Part shown: positions 19,022 through 28,900 of the stretch, one piece after another
Layout: every line of letters begins with the position of its first letter
Position numbering within the stretch: position 1 is the first letter of the stretch
Source: Chitinophagaceae bacterium
Lineage (GTDB): Bacteria; Bacteroidota; Bacteroidia; Chitinophagales; Chitinophagaceae
Direction: 5' to 3'
DNA: 64,000 nt
Assembly: GCA_016720825.1 (NCBI GenBank)
Contig: JADKJV010000003.1
Coordinates: forward strand, 1-64,000
Notes under the pieces: generated by a model
Seen by the model: the letters and a program-made list of their open reading frames with translations, nothing else
Database searches by the model: none
What the model was told of the DNA's origin: nothing
Made by a program: the position numbers and the translations under genes

Positions 19022-20650
19022 TTGAAAAGGTTCCTTCCCTTATATCTTGCCGTACTTGGCGCATTGCTGCTCTGGACCGCATGGCCCGTATCACCATTTA
19101 CGCTGCTCATTTTTGTGGCATGGGTTCCGTTGCTGTGGATTGAATCGCAGCTCACGAGTGTGAAAAAATTTTTCGGGCTTGCCTATCTCCACATGTTTTT
19201 ATGGAACATACTCACCACGTGGTGGATCTGGTATGCATCCGAACCCGGTGCACTCGGGGCGTTTTTTGCAAACAGCCTGATCATGTGTATCCCCTGGTTG
19301 TTATTCCACATGACTAAAAAAAGATGGGGCACCTGGATCGGATACAGTTCGCTTATTATTTACTGGATTGCATTTGAATACCTGCATCACAACTGGGAAC
19401 TGAGCTGGCCGTGGCTCACGCTGGGCAATTCATTTGCCACACATCCGGAATGGGTGCAGTGGTATGAATTCAGCGGCACAGCAGGTGGCAGCATCTGGGT
19501 ATTACTCAGTAACATTTTAGTGTTTGCTGCTTTGTATGAATTCAAAAAGAATGGCCGCTCACGTGCTTACACATACAGTATAGCCGGATGGATGGCCGTG
19601 ATCATTATCCCGTTGCTGAGTTCATTCCTGCTGTTGCAGTCAGAAAGGAAAAAATCACAGGCAGAATTAAGCAAGGCAGATGATAACGTGGTGGTGGTGC
19701 AACCTAATATCAATCCATACACGGAAAAATTTTCAACGGATATTATTTCCCAGGTGGAGAAGCTCATCCTCTGGTCAGAAAAACAAATGGATGATTACAC
19801 CACGCTGGTGGTATGGCCCGAAACGGCTATCCCCGCACAGGCCTGGGAAAGTGACATCAAACAGACTGAATTTTATAACCTGATCTGGAATTTCCTGAGA
19901 AGACATCCCCGCGCAAACCTGCTCACGGGGATGGACAGTTATAAAAACTATGGCAGCGATAAATCGAAAGCAACGCCCACAGCACGCTTTGATGCGGCCA
20001 TGGGTACTTATTATGATGCTTTCAATACGGCTGCTTTTATGGCCGTTGACAGCAGCATCCAGTTATACCACAAAGCCAAGCTGGTGCCGGGTGCAGAATC
20101 ATTGCCATCGTTTCTCAATTTCATGAGCAGCTGGTTTGAACATTTCGGCGGCATGAGCGGAACACTGGGCCGCGAGAGTGAACAGAAAGTATTTGTGCCC
20201 TGGGACCAGCATTTTAAACCCGCGCCGATCATTTGTTATGAAAGTATTTATGGTGATTATGTGGCAGGCTTTGTACGCCGCGGCGCCACCATCCTGACTG
20301 TGATCACCAATGATGGCTGGTGGAAAAACACACCGGGATATAAACAGCACATGAACTACGCGCGGTTGCGTGCCATTGAAACACGCAAATGGGTGGCCCG
20401 CAGTGCGAACACAGGTATCAGTTGTTTTATAGACCCGCTGGGGAATGTGATTGACCCGCAGGCCTGGGATACCACAGCGTCTATTAAACTGGCCATTCCG
20501 GTCAATACCCGCGAAACCTTTTTTGTAAAACACGGCGATATCCTCTCTCCTGCTTTCACTGTTATTGCATTAGCCCTGATCCTCGGCAACTTTCTGGCGT
20601 GGTTTTGGCTGAAAATATTCCGTAAAAAATTCCCAGCACTACAATCATGA
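19022..20650 (+). CDS. lnt: Apolipoprotein N-acyltransferase
   Basis: Lnt adds the third acyl chain to the N-terminal Cys of lipoproteins at the periplasmic face of the inner membrane. The N-terminal ~210 residues are several hydrophobic helices. The nitrilase-like domain follows, with the catalytic triad visible as Glu in VVWPETAIPAQ, Lys in YHKAKLVPGAE and Cys in PIICYESIYGDY. A final membrane helix lies at about residues 510-535. At 542 residues it is of family length. The start is a TTG; I found no in-frame ATG near it, so the exact start is uncertain. The stop overlaps the next gene by four bases (ATGA), indicating cotranscription. Confidence 0.93.
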   Translation: MKRFLPLYLAVLGALLLWTAWPVSPFTLLIFVAWVPLLWIESQLTSVKKFFGLAYLHMFLWNILTTWWIWYASEPGALGAFFANSLIMCIPWLLFHMTKKRWGTWIGYSSLIIYWIAFEYLHHNWELSWPWLTLGNSFATHPEWVQWYEFSGTAGGSIWVLLSNILVFAALYEFKKNGRSRAYTYSIAGWMAVIIIPLLSSFLLLQSERKKSQAELSKADDNVVVVQPNINPYTEKFSTDIISQVEKLILWSEKQMDDYTTLVVWPETAIPAQAWESDIKQTEFYNLIWNFLRRHPRANLLTGMDSYKNYGSDKSKATPTARFDAAMGTYYDAFNTAAFMAVDSSIQLYHKAKLVPGAESLPSFLNFMSSWFEHFGGMSGTLGRESEQKVFVPWDQHFKPAPIICYESIYGDYVAGFVRRGATILTVITNDGWWKNTPGYKQHMNYARLRAIETRKWVARSANTGISCFIDPLGNVIDPQAWDTTASIKLAIPVNTRETFFVKHGDILSPAFTVIALALILGNFLAWFWLKIFRKKFPALQS

Positions 20651-21438
20651 CAAAAACCATCCTCAGCCAGGGCAACGTGCTTCATTATCGTGTATTCGGT
20701 GAGGGCAAGCCGGTGATGCTGGTACATGGGTTTGGTGAAACGGGAGAAGTCTGGCTGGGCCAGGCTGCTGTATTATCAAAAACTTGCAAAGTAATTGTAC
20801 CCGATCTGCCAGGCAGTGGTGCCTCTCCCCTGATTAAGGACATGAGCATGGAGGGCATGGCTGAATTCCTGCATGATATCATCCATGAAGAAAATATTGA
20901 CCGCTGCACGATGATTGGCCACAGCATGGGAGGTTATATCACACTCGCCTTCCTGGAAAAATATTATAACCATGTGGATGGCTGGGGGCTTTTCCATTCA
21001 TCAGCAAAGCCGGATGGAGATGAAAAGAAAGCCGCCCGCCGCAAGAGTATTGAATTCATCAAGACCCACGGGGCTTTTGAATTCCTGAAATCCACGAGCC
21101 CGAATTTATTTTCTCCCAAAACCCGGGAAACCAATCCGGAGCTTGTCGAAGATTTCCTGCAATCACTCTCAGCCTTCTCCGGTGAGGCATTGATTAAATA
21201 TTATGAAGCAATGATTGCGCGTCCTGACCGGCAGCATATCCTTCGCAATGCGCCTGATCCTGTGCTGTTTGTCATTGGTGCTTTCGACCAGGCCATCCCG
21301 CCGGCCGACATGTTAGAACAGAGTGCAATTCCTGAAATTTCGTATATTCACCTCTTGCAGGATTCAGCCCATATGGGGATGCTGGAAGAAAGCAAAACTT
21401 CCACTGACATACTGCAGGAATTTATATCCCGTGTTTAA
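20647..21438 (+). CDS. Alpha/beta-hydrolase
   Basis: 263 residues with the canonical alpha/beta-hydrolase plan: MLVHGFGETGEVW (oxyanion region, about residue 25), nucleophile elbow GHSMGGY near residue 95, an acid in IGAFDQAIPP, and the catalytic His in QDSAHMGMLEE near the end. No signal peptide, so it is probably cytoplasmic. Esterase or related activity is likely, but the substrate cannot be named. The gene is translationally coupled to lnt through a four-base overlap. Confidence 0.88.
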   Translation: MTKTILSQGNVLHYRVFGEGKPVMLVHGFGETGEVWLGQAAVLSKTCKVIVPDLPGSGASPLIKDMSMEGMAEFLHDIIHEENIDRCTMIGHSMGGYITLAFLEKYYNHVDGWGLFHSSAKPDGDEKKAARRKSIEFIKTHGAFEFLKSTSPNLFSPKTRETNPELVEDFLQSLSAFSGEALIKYYEAMIARPDRQHILRNAPDPVLFVIGAFDQAIPPADMLEQSAIPEISYIHLLQDSAHMGMLEESKTSTDILQEFISRV

Positions 21439-21453
21439 CCGCATGCACCTGCT

Positions 21454-24072
21454 ATGAAGCGTTTTATATTTTTTACAGCCTTAATACTTGCGCTATCTGT
21501 ACCCGCGTCTGCTGCCCACATTAAAGGTGGGTTTTTTACGTATAAATATCTTGGTCCCGGCACAGGAACAAATCTCCGTTTCAATGTTACACTTACTGTG
21601 TATATGATCTGCAACCCGTCAACAGGTCAGCTATCTAATCCCATCAATTTCTCGATATTTAACGGAGGCACCAACCAATGGATTCAGGATGCCAGTGTAA
21701 ATATTACTAACCAGTTTAACCTAGGCAAAGTAAGGGATGAACCTTGCATCACCGGAGACCAGTCCGGGTGCTATTATACGGTTGTTATATATGACCTTCC
21801 GTCCATTGAATTACCTGCCCTGCCCGATGGATATACTTTCGCATATCAGCGTTGTTGCCGCATCAATGGCATAAACAATATCACGAACAGCGGCAATGTT
21901 GGAAATACATTTACGATCAAAATACCCGGCACCAATGTTGGTCAGAATGCGCATACTAACTCCAGCCCTGGTTTCCTGGTTAACGATACTGCTGTAGTTT
22001 GTGCCGGCAGTTATTTTGAATACTCATTTCAGGCGGCAGATACTGACGGCGATTCATTATCCTATCAGTTTTGTGATGCCTTTGATGGCGCCAGTTTTGC
22101 AACTCCAGTTGTTACTACTGCCAGCAATCCCCCATACGCAACAATTCCTTATGCAGCTCCATACACTGGCGCAAGCCCGATGGGATCACTGGTTAATATT
22201 AATCCAACAACCGGTTTAATCAGTGGTATTTGTCCTGGGCTTAGCGGCGAGTATGTAATTTGCGTTTGCGTTACGGAATGGAGAAATGGCCAGGCCATCG
22301 CTTTTACACGAAAAGAACTACACGTTAGAGCCGGTGATTGCAGCCCTTTGTCTGCCGAATTAATACCCCGTCAAACCACCTGCGACGGATTCACCGTCAA
22401 CTTCCAGAATGATGCACTCAATGTAGGCGTACCTGATTATATCTGGAATTTCGGCGAACCTTCCAGCGGTGCCAACAATACATCTTTACTTCCTACCCCT
22501 TCACATACTTATGCTGACACTGGTATTTATAAAGTAAAACTTACTGTATCCCTGGCAGGACTCTGTGCGGCCACTGATTCATTTGACGTAAAAGTTTATC
22601 CCGGTTTCTTCCCCGGATTTATTTACACGGGCAGTTGTTATCTCAATCCGTATTCATTCACCGATACTACCCGGACCAATTATGGATTTGTGGATACCTG
22701 GAGCTGGAATTTCGGTGACCTGACCACCTTAGCAGATACATCCCATAATCAAAATCCGCAATGGACATTCCCCGCACCCGGACCAAGGAACGTTACTTTT
22801 ATTGTAACCAACAGCAAAGGATGTGTGGATACCGTGAACGCCACAATAGATGTACTGGGTAAACCGCTGATCACTTTACCATTTAATGATACACTGATTT
22901 GTAAAACCGAATCGGTGCAACTGCATGCCACAGGCACCGGTGTGTTCAGCTGGACCCCCTTGAGCAATATTATCAATGCGAACTCCGCCAATCCAACCGT
23001 ATCACCACCTGTAACCACCTGGTATTACGTAAACCTTTCAGATAATGGCTGTGCTAACACTGATTCAGTCAGGGTGAGGGTGGTGGATGCCGTCTCACTG
23101 GTTGCCGGCAATGATACAACCATTTGCCAGGGAGATCAGGTGCAATTGCATGCCAATTCAAACGGATTAACTTATTCCTGGACACCAGCCGGCATACTCG
23201 ACAATCCCAATATCATTAACCCGTTTGCTACGGTAAACAGTACAACCGTATTTACCATCACGGCATTTATTGGTAACTGTTCGGCGACAGACCAGTTAAC
23301 GGTAATCACAGTCCCTTACCCGGTTGCCAACGCCGGTGAACCGCCCGTTATCTGTTACAATACTTCCACACAGTTACATGCATCCATAACCGGATCCAGT
23401 TTTAACTGGACACCGACTGTGTACATGAATAATCCCAATGTACTGAACCCGGTGGTTTCACCGCCGCGGACTACCTCGTACATACTAACTGTGTTTGACA
23501 CATTAGGCTGCCCCAAACCCGGACGAGATACGATCCTGGTTACAGTGAATCCAAAAGTCATTGCCAATGCCGGTCATGATACGACTGTAGTCATCAACCA
23601 GCCCCTGCATTTGCTTGGGACCGGTGGTGTTACTTATTTCTGGAGCCCCGGAACAGGTTTGAATAATGTCAATATTTTCAATCCCACCGGCGTGTACGGA
23701 CCGGGGATTGACAGCGTGAAATACAAACTGCTGGTGACTGATGCCATTGGCTGTTCTGACTCAGATTATGTAGTGGTCAGGATATTCCGCACAGAGCCTG
23801 CCATATTTATTCCGACTGCCTTTACACCCAACGGGGATGGTCTCAATGATATTGAGATGCCGATTCCGGTGGGCATTGACAAACTGCTTTACTTCCGGAT
23901 TTATAACCGCTGGGGCCAGGAGGTTTTTGCAACCAGCACCATCGGACAGGGCTGGGATGGAAAAATCAACGGCCGCAACCAGGGTAGTGGCGTATTTGTT
24001 TGGGTAGTGAATGCCGTGGATTACCTCGGCCGGAGTTACTTCCGAAAGGGCACGGTGACACTGATCCGATAA
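21454..24072 (+). CDS. Large secreted T9SS cargo protein with PKD-like repeats
   Basis: 872 residues. The signal peptide ends PASAA, followed by AHIKGGFFTYKYLG, a start shared by many Bacteroidota surface proteins. The middle includes PKD domains (IWNFGEPSSG, WSWNFGDLTT) and at least three Ig-like repeats sharing 'QLHA ... W(T/S)P ... NP' (QLHATGTGVFSWTP; QLHANSNGLTYSWTP; QLHASITGSSFNWTP). The C-terminal T9SS type B sorting domain (PTAFTPNGDGLND, YNRWGQEVF, KGTVTLIR) matches the cargo at 14362. It is probably an adhesive or gliding-associated surface protein. The repeated domains suggest elongation by internal duplication. Confidence 0.9.
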   Translation: MKRFIFFTALILALSVPASAAHIKGGFFTYKYLGPGTGTNLRFNVTLTVYMICNPSTGQLSNPINFSIFNGGTNQWIQDASVNITNQFNLGKVRDEPCITGDQSGCYYTVVIYDLPSIELPALPDGYTFAYQRCCRINGINNITNSGNVGNTFTIKIPGTNVGQNAHTNSSPGFLVNDTAVVCAGSYFEYSFQAADTDGDSLSYQFCDAFDGASFATPVVTTASNPPYATIPYAAPYTGASPMGSLVNINPTTGLISGICPGLSGEYVICVCVTEWRNGQAIAFTRKELHVRAGDCSPLSAELIPRQTTCDGFTVNFQNDALNVGVPDYIWNFGEPSSGANNTSLLPTPSHTYADTGIYKVKLTVSLAGLCAATDSFDVKVYPGFFPGFIYTGSCYLNPYSFTDTTRTNYGFVDTWSWNFGDLTTLADTSHNQNPQWTFPAPGPRNVTFIVTNSKGCVDTVNATIDVLGKPLITLPFNDTLICKTESVQLHATGTGVFSWTPLSNIINANSANPTVSPPVTTWYYVNLSDNGCANTDSVRVRVVDAVSLVAGNDTTICQGDQVQLHANSNGLTYSWTPAGILDNPNIINPFATVNSTTVFTITAFIGNCSATDQLTVITVPYPVANAGEPPVICYNTSTQLHASITGSSFNWTPTVYMNNPNVLNPVVSPPRTTSYILTVFDTLGCPKPGRDTILVTVNPKVIANAGHDTTVVINQPLHLLGTGGVTYFWSPGTGLNNVNIFNPTGVYGPGIDSVKYKLLVTDAIGCSDSDYVVVRIFRTEPAIFIPTAFTPNGDGLNDIEMPIPVGIDKLLYFRIYNRWGQEVFATSTIGQGWDGKINGRNQGSGVFVWVVNAVDYLGRSYFRKGTVTLIR

Positions 24073-24154
24073 ATCATCTGCTGCATCAATCTCAACTTTA
24101 CCGAACAGAATGAGCCCGGAAAAACTTTTCTGTTAATGGCTCAGAAAATACAGT

Positions 24155-24278
24155 AACCGCAAAGACGCGAAGGATGCACTCCGATTGATTGTAATTCCTA
24201 TAGCCAGCGAAGAACAAAGTTTTTCAATTCATTTCGGAGTCGTCGATTTGACTTTGCGTCTTTGCGCCTTTGCGGTAA
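24155..24278. repeat. ACCGCAAAG...CTTTGCGGT hairpin repeat, copy 2
   Basis: Ends AACCGCAAAGACGCGAAGG and its inverted counterpart (GACTTTGCGTCTTTGCGCC TTTGCGGT, written as two pieces) frame an element in which CACTCCGA near the left is matched by TCGGAGTC near the right. It is a sequence variant (CGC for CAC) of the family seen at 18.0, 25.8, 35.1 and 37.1 kb. It fills most of the gap between the cargo gene and the SDR gene. Confidence 0.7.
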
Positions 24279-24355
24279 ATGTATAAAATACAAAAACCAA
24301 ACTCACATTGCTATCTTCGCATCAGGATTTTCGTTTTCCTATTAAAATCATCTGC

Positions 24356-25126
24356 ATGTCTAAAATCATTTTTATCACCGGCGCCACATCCGGTTTTGGT
24401 GAAGCTGCTGCCAGGAAATTTGCTGCTGAAGGTTATAACTGTATTATCAATGGACGCCGGTCTGACCGCTTACAGCAACTGGCTGATGAATTAACCAGCA
24501 CCCATCAAGTAGAAATATTACCACTCGTTTTTGATGTGCAGGATGAGCAGGCCGTGAACAAAGCCATTGACAGTCTCCCCGAAAAATGGAAAGCCATTGA
24601 CGTTTTATTCAATAATGCCGGTCTCGCACTCGGCCGTGATTATTTTGATGAAGCCGATATGGGCGACTGGACCCGTATGATTGATACCAACGTAAAAGGA
24701 GTTTTATTTGTGGGCCAGGCCGTATCCAAACTGATGGCCAAACGCGGCAAAGGGCATATCATCAATATGGGTTCTATTGCCGGACAGGAAGTGTATGAAA
24801 AAGGGAATGTGTATTGTGCTTCCAAGTTTGCGGTGGATGCTATTTCCAAAGGCATGCGCATTGATCTATTAAGACATGGCATCAAAGTAACCTGTATCAA
24901 TCCCGGCGCCGCTGAAACAGAATTCTCCCTCGTGCGGTTCAAAGGCGATGCCGGTACGGCGGCCAGTATTTACAACGGGATTAAACCACTTTCTGGTGCT
25001 GATGTGGCAGATGTTGTCTTTTATTGCAGCAGCCTGCCCGACCATGTTTGTATCAATGACCTCTCCATTACCTGTCTCCGCCAGGCCAATACCGTATACT
25101 TTAACCGGGAGCCCGCAAAACCATAA
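24356..25126 (+). CDS. Short-chain dehydrogenase/reductase (YdfG-like)
   Basis: About 256 residues from the ATG at 24356. It has the classical SDR layout: cofactor motif GATSGFG near residue 9, an NGRRSDRL stretch with Arg residues after beta-2 that suggests NADP(H) preference, NNAG near residue 87, a Ser around 140 (NMGSIAG) and the catalytic YCASK near residue 155. The sequence is closest in look to the YdfG family of 3-hydroxy acid/serine dehydrogenases, but the substrate is not certain. A TATCTTCG box, one base from the -7 consensus, lies 38 bases upstream. Confidence 0.9.
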   Translation: MSKIIFITGATSGFGEAAARKFAAEGYNCIINGRRSDRLQQLADELTSTHQVEILPLVFDVQDEQAVNKAIDSLPEKWKAIDVLFNNAGLALGRDYFDEADMGDWTRMIDTNVKGVLFVGQAVSKLMAKRGKGHIINMGSIAGQEVYEKGNVYCASKFAVDAISKGMRIDLLRHGIKVTCINPGAAETEFSLVRFKGDAGTAASIYNGIKPLSGADVADVVFYCSSLPDHVCINDLSITCLRQANTVYFNREPAKP

Positions 25127-25285
25127 TTTTATCCCAACCGGAATCCGTTGGAAGGATGGCCTGATATTTGGAGTATTTGTCCTAAGAAAAAACACCTGAT
25201 TCCCGCAAAAACCGGTGAAAACCTTGTGGTTAATTACGAGATTTAACTACATTTATGACGAAACCCGGTATCGTAAAATCCAGTT

Positions 25286-25787
25286 ATGAAAAAACCCGTT
25301 TTATTGTCCATTGTCCTTATGACTGCATTCCTGAAGCTCTCCGCCCAGGATGTGATACGGGTTCAGGCTTGCACCAATGACCTGATTACTCACCAGGTTG
25401 ACAGTCTCAAACAAGTTTACTCCAAAGATGGTTTTGTATTACTGAAAGAAGCTTCCATTACCATGGAAAGCGAATATGAAATGCCGGTAGTCGTTCCCCT
25501 CAACCAGGGCAGCTGGTACCAGTTTGTATTTATCGGTGATTACACTTCACGTCTTATATGAAGTAAGAATGTACGACTGGAACGAGCGCCAGGTATATTA
25601 CAAACAGAACAAATGGGGAGATATCGATGGCAACATCATCTCCTACACGTATATCCCCAAATTCTCTGAGTTTCACATGATGAAGAATGTGCAGGTTAAT
25701 AAGCAAAAGAAGAAAGGGCTCTGCGGATATGTGATGCTTTTCAAACGGCTTAAAGAAGATCAGCAGGGGGCGGTTCCTAATCCTTAA
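25286..25787 (+). pseudogene. Small secreted protein, frameshifted
   Basis: The frame starting at 25286 gives a signal peptide (KPVLLSIVLMTAFLKLSAQ) and ~72 further residues, then stops at 25561 in TSRLI. A frame shifted by one base continues from about 25548 (HVLYEVRMYDWNERQVYYKQ ... CGYVMLFKR) to 25787. Removing one T of the TT at 25546-25547 joins them as ...GDYTHVLYEVRMYDW..., a protein of about 166 residues. I do not recognise the family. The break is either a real mutation or a consensus error. Confidence 0.6.
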
Positions 25788-25799
25788 GATATTTTTTTT

Positions 25800-25867
25800 T
25801 ACCACAAGGTTCACAAAGAAATACACAAAGGCCACAAAGTGTAAGTACTTTGTGCCCTTTGTGGTTA
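25800..25867. repeat. ACCACAAAG...CTTTGTGGT hairpin repeat, copy 3
   Basis: A compact copy: left end TACCACAAGGTTCACAAAG, right end ACTTTGTGCCCTTTGTGGTT. It also contains AATACACAAAGGCCACAAAG, close to the core of copy 1. It lies after the frameshifted small gene and before the convergent end of sprA. Confidence 0.8.
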
Positions 25868-25959
25868 AACTACGCAATTCTATTATAAGAGAGTTCTGTT
25901 TCAGTCGGATTAATCGAATATCACGCCACATTCAAAATTCAAAACTCAACATTCAACAT

Positions 25960-28900
25960 TTATTGGGCTAATGAAATCCTCACCTGCAATCCTCCCCTCG
26001 TATTCGTAATCGGGAACGCATTACTGATCTTCGGTATCGTCCTGTTCTGCTCGAAGTAGAGTTTCACACTGATACGATCGTTCACGATATAATCAATTGA
26101 CGGCGCAATGCGGATCACTTTCTGCCCGGCTGTACCGAAGGAAGTTCCCTGATCCAGTTTGCTGTTGGCGGTGGCATCATCACGCAGGCTGAAGTCCATA
26201 CGGAACGTCATGTCATTGGTCATCTTCATACCATTCTTGCCGATCTTGATATTTCGGATCAGCGGCACATTCTTCTTGCGCCAGTCGAAGCCAAACGATA
26301 TTTCTGTTGAATGGTTCTCTGCCAGCTGGTAATCCACCAGGCTCAGGCTGAGCTGCCTGCTCTTCTTGTACTCGAAACGCACATTCATCTGGTTACTGAA
26401 CGTGATATCAAGTCCGATCAGCGGATCAAATGATTCCTGGATCGTGATATTCGGCACCAGGAAATAAGGAATATAGTTACCGGTCAGCGTATCCCTGAAG
26501 TAAGGATAGCCTACACGGAAAGGATCGGTAAATAACAGCGCTGTATTAAAGCTGTTCATGCTCAGGCTGCTGTGATACCCATGACGCAGGCTGAAGCTGG
26601 TAAATATCTTATCCATTCCTTTCAGCCTTGACAGTCCGTTATACGTCAGGCTCCAGTTCGGGCGTGGCATGATACCGGAGAAAGGATTTGCTTTCAGTTT
26701 CGGGTTATCATTCTTAATCAGCTTCACACTCAGCGGGTCTTTATTGGTGTATGCCGCCAGGAATGAAGGAATCACCACATCCTGTGCATAACGGCCATAA
26801 CCCTTGTAATAACCATCAGTACCCAGCACACCGCCCTGGTAAGGGTTCAGTCCGCCCAGTTTCTTTGACAGGATCACCCGGTTATTTTCAAACTGCCTGA
26901 AGGTTTCAGAAACCACCGTCGGGTTGAATTTCCGGAACATCGTCTGGTAAGAAATATAACTGATGTTGAAACTTCCCAGCGCGTAAGGATTCAGCCTGGT
27001 CAGGCCGGCCGTACCCGTGGTGTCTTTATATAATTCAGAATACTGTTTGTCGAATGTTTTATCCAGTGTGATATCAATATTGAAATCACGGAACGGTGAT
27101 ACCTGTGCAGTCAGGTTCAGCCTTTGGTTATACCGCTGCTGGATCATGGCTGTTACGAGTGAATCACGTGACATTAAACCTTTCGTGCCCAAACGGTTGA
27201 TCCAGTTTGTATCCGGCTGGTAACCCAATATGTATTTCAATCCGGGTTGTCCGCTGCGGAGGTTAGATCCCAGCAACTGGGTGCTGTCCAAATAACCAGG
27301 CAATGTAGTACCGAGATCTTCTGTGTACTGGATGCCCACCCGTTTCAATGAAGTCAGCAGTCTTACAAAGAATTTCGGGATATTACCCACTTCAGGCAAT
27401 GGCCTGTTCGGGTCTTTTTTCTCTTTTACTTTTTTCACTTTCGGCTTTTTCACATGGCCTTTCTTCTTGCCTTTCTTACCGGCTGTATCCAGTTTGTTAC
27501 CGCTGTTCGGCATGCCGGGTAATACCTGCTGCTGCTGCTGGTTCGGGTTATTCTGGTCTGCCTGCTGGTTATTTTTATCGCCGGAATTATTCTTATTGCT
27601 CTTGCCTTTATCCTTGTTGTCTTTTCCTTTACCACCGTCCTTGCCATTGTCTTTCCCGTTCGCGGGATTACCGGTATTATTATTACCGGAATTGTTGGTA
27701 GATGACTGGCTGTAAACCGCACGCAGGAATCTCGATTTATTATACAGGTCTTCAAACTTCAGTTCCCCGTTGATCGTTTTGGTTTGCGTGTTAGCCAGTA
27801 TATTACCCTGTTCACGGGCCAGCAGCGAAGCGGCTAACCAGTTGTACTTGGTATTATAAGTAGCCCGCAGCGTGGTCCAGCTCAGCAGGGGAATCTTACT
27901 GGTGGGTACATTATAAGATACCGTCAGGTCCTGGCGATACTGCGTATTACGTCCGCCTTTGAACAGATTCTCACGGATACTGTCTTTCTTCAGTTTGCTG
28001 TCAATACGGCCAATGGGTTCATCCACGCGTGCATTGTTCACAGCCTGGAAGTCGATTGAAATGGACTGTGTCAGGTTCCATTGCAGTATATAATACCTGT
28101 CGAACGTAAAGAACTTATTGTAAGTCTCAGGGATCTTATACGGACCGCCGCCGATATTCCTTGGCCTTGTGGCACCAAACTGGCGGAACAGGTCAGCCCT
28201 GAATGCAATCTGAGAAGGAGCCGGTGTGAAATTGAAATCACGGATCAGCGCCAGCCAGGGCGAACGGGATTTAAATAATTTTTTGAAAGGCATAAGCGGT
28301 TTCACCTGCGGCGAATAAGAATAACCAATCGCCCCGCGTGTCCTGCGCATCTCATCATTTTCCACCATCGGGTTATGACTCAGGATCTGTATATACGAAT
28401 AGTTGAAATCAAAATTGGTCACACTCCAGATCTTCGGTCTCTTCCCATCCACTTTCAGTTTCTTCACATTGGTCAGGTTGAACGTCTTGATCGTGGTTAC
28501 ATCCTGTGCATCATTGCGGATAGAATCTTTTGCGGCTCCGGACGTAGCATCCAGCTTATCTTTTAATTTAATATCGAGATCGTATGGATCGTATTTGGGA
28601 TCACTCTTCGTCTGGCTGATACCCATGTACACCGGAATCTGGATACCCAGTTTTTTAGGCAGCAGTTTACCGGCTTCTATGGTTGCAGAGGCATCCAGTG
28701 TTACCACATCTTTCCGGCTGCGGTCGTTCACCCTTTGTTCCAGCGGTGCGAAACCTGCTTTGCGGATGGTACCGGATAAATTAATCATACCCAGATCAGC
28801 CAGTTTGATATCCGTCCTGGCGATGGCAGCCCATCCGCCTTCTTCATTCATGTGTGATAAACGAAGCTCATTGTACCAGATTTCTGTACAGGCGCTTTCG

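Noticed and set aside
14362..24072. The two T9SS cargo proteins as recent duplicates
   Set aside because: They share only the sorting domain and general Ig/PKD pattern; the N-terminal regions differ completely.
27323..27715. Long open frames on the plus strand opposite the SprA low-complexity region
   Set aside because: They are shadows of the Lys/Asn-rich coding strand (giving Phe/Leu/Pro-rich nonsense), with no start signals or family-like motifs.
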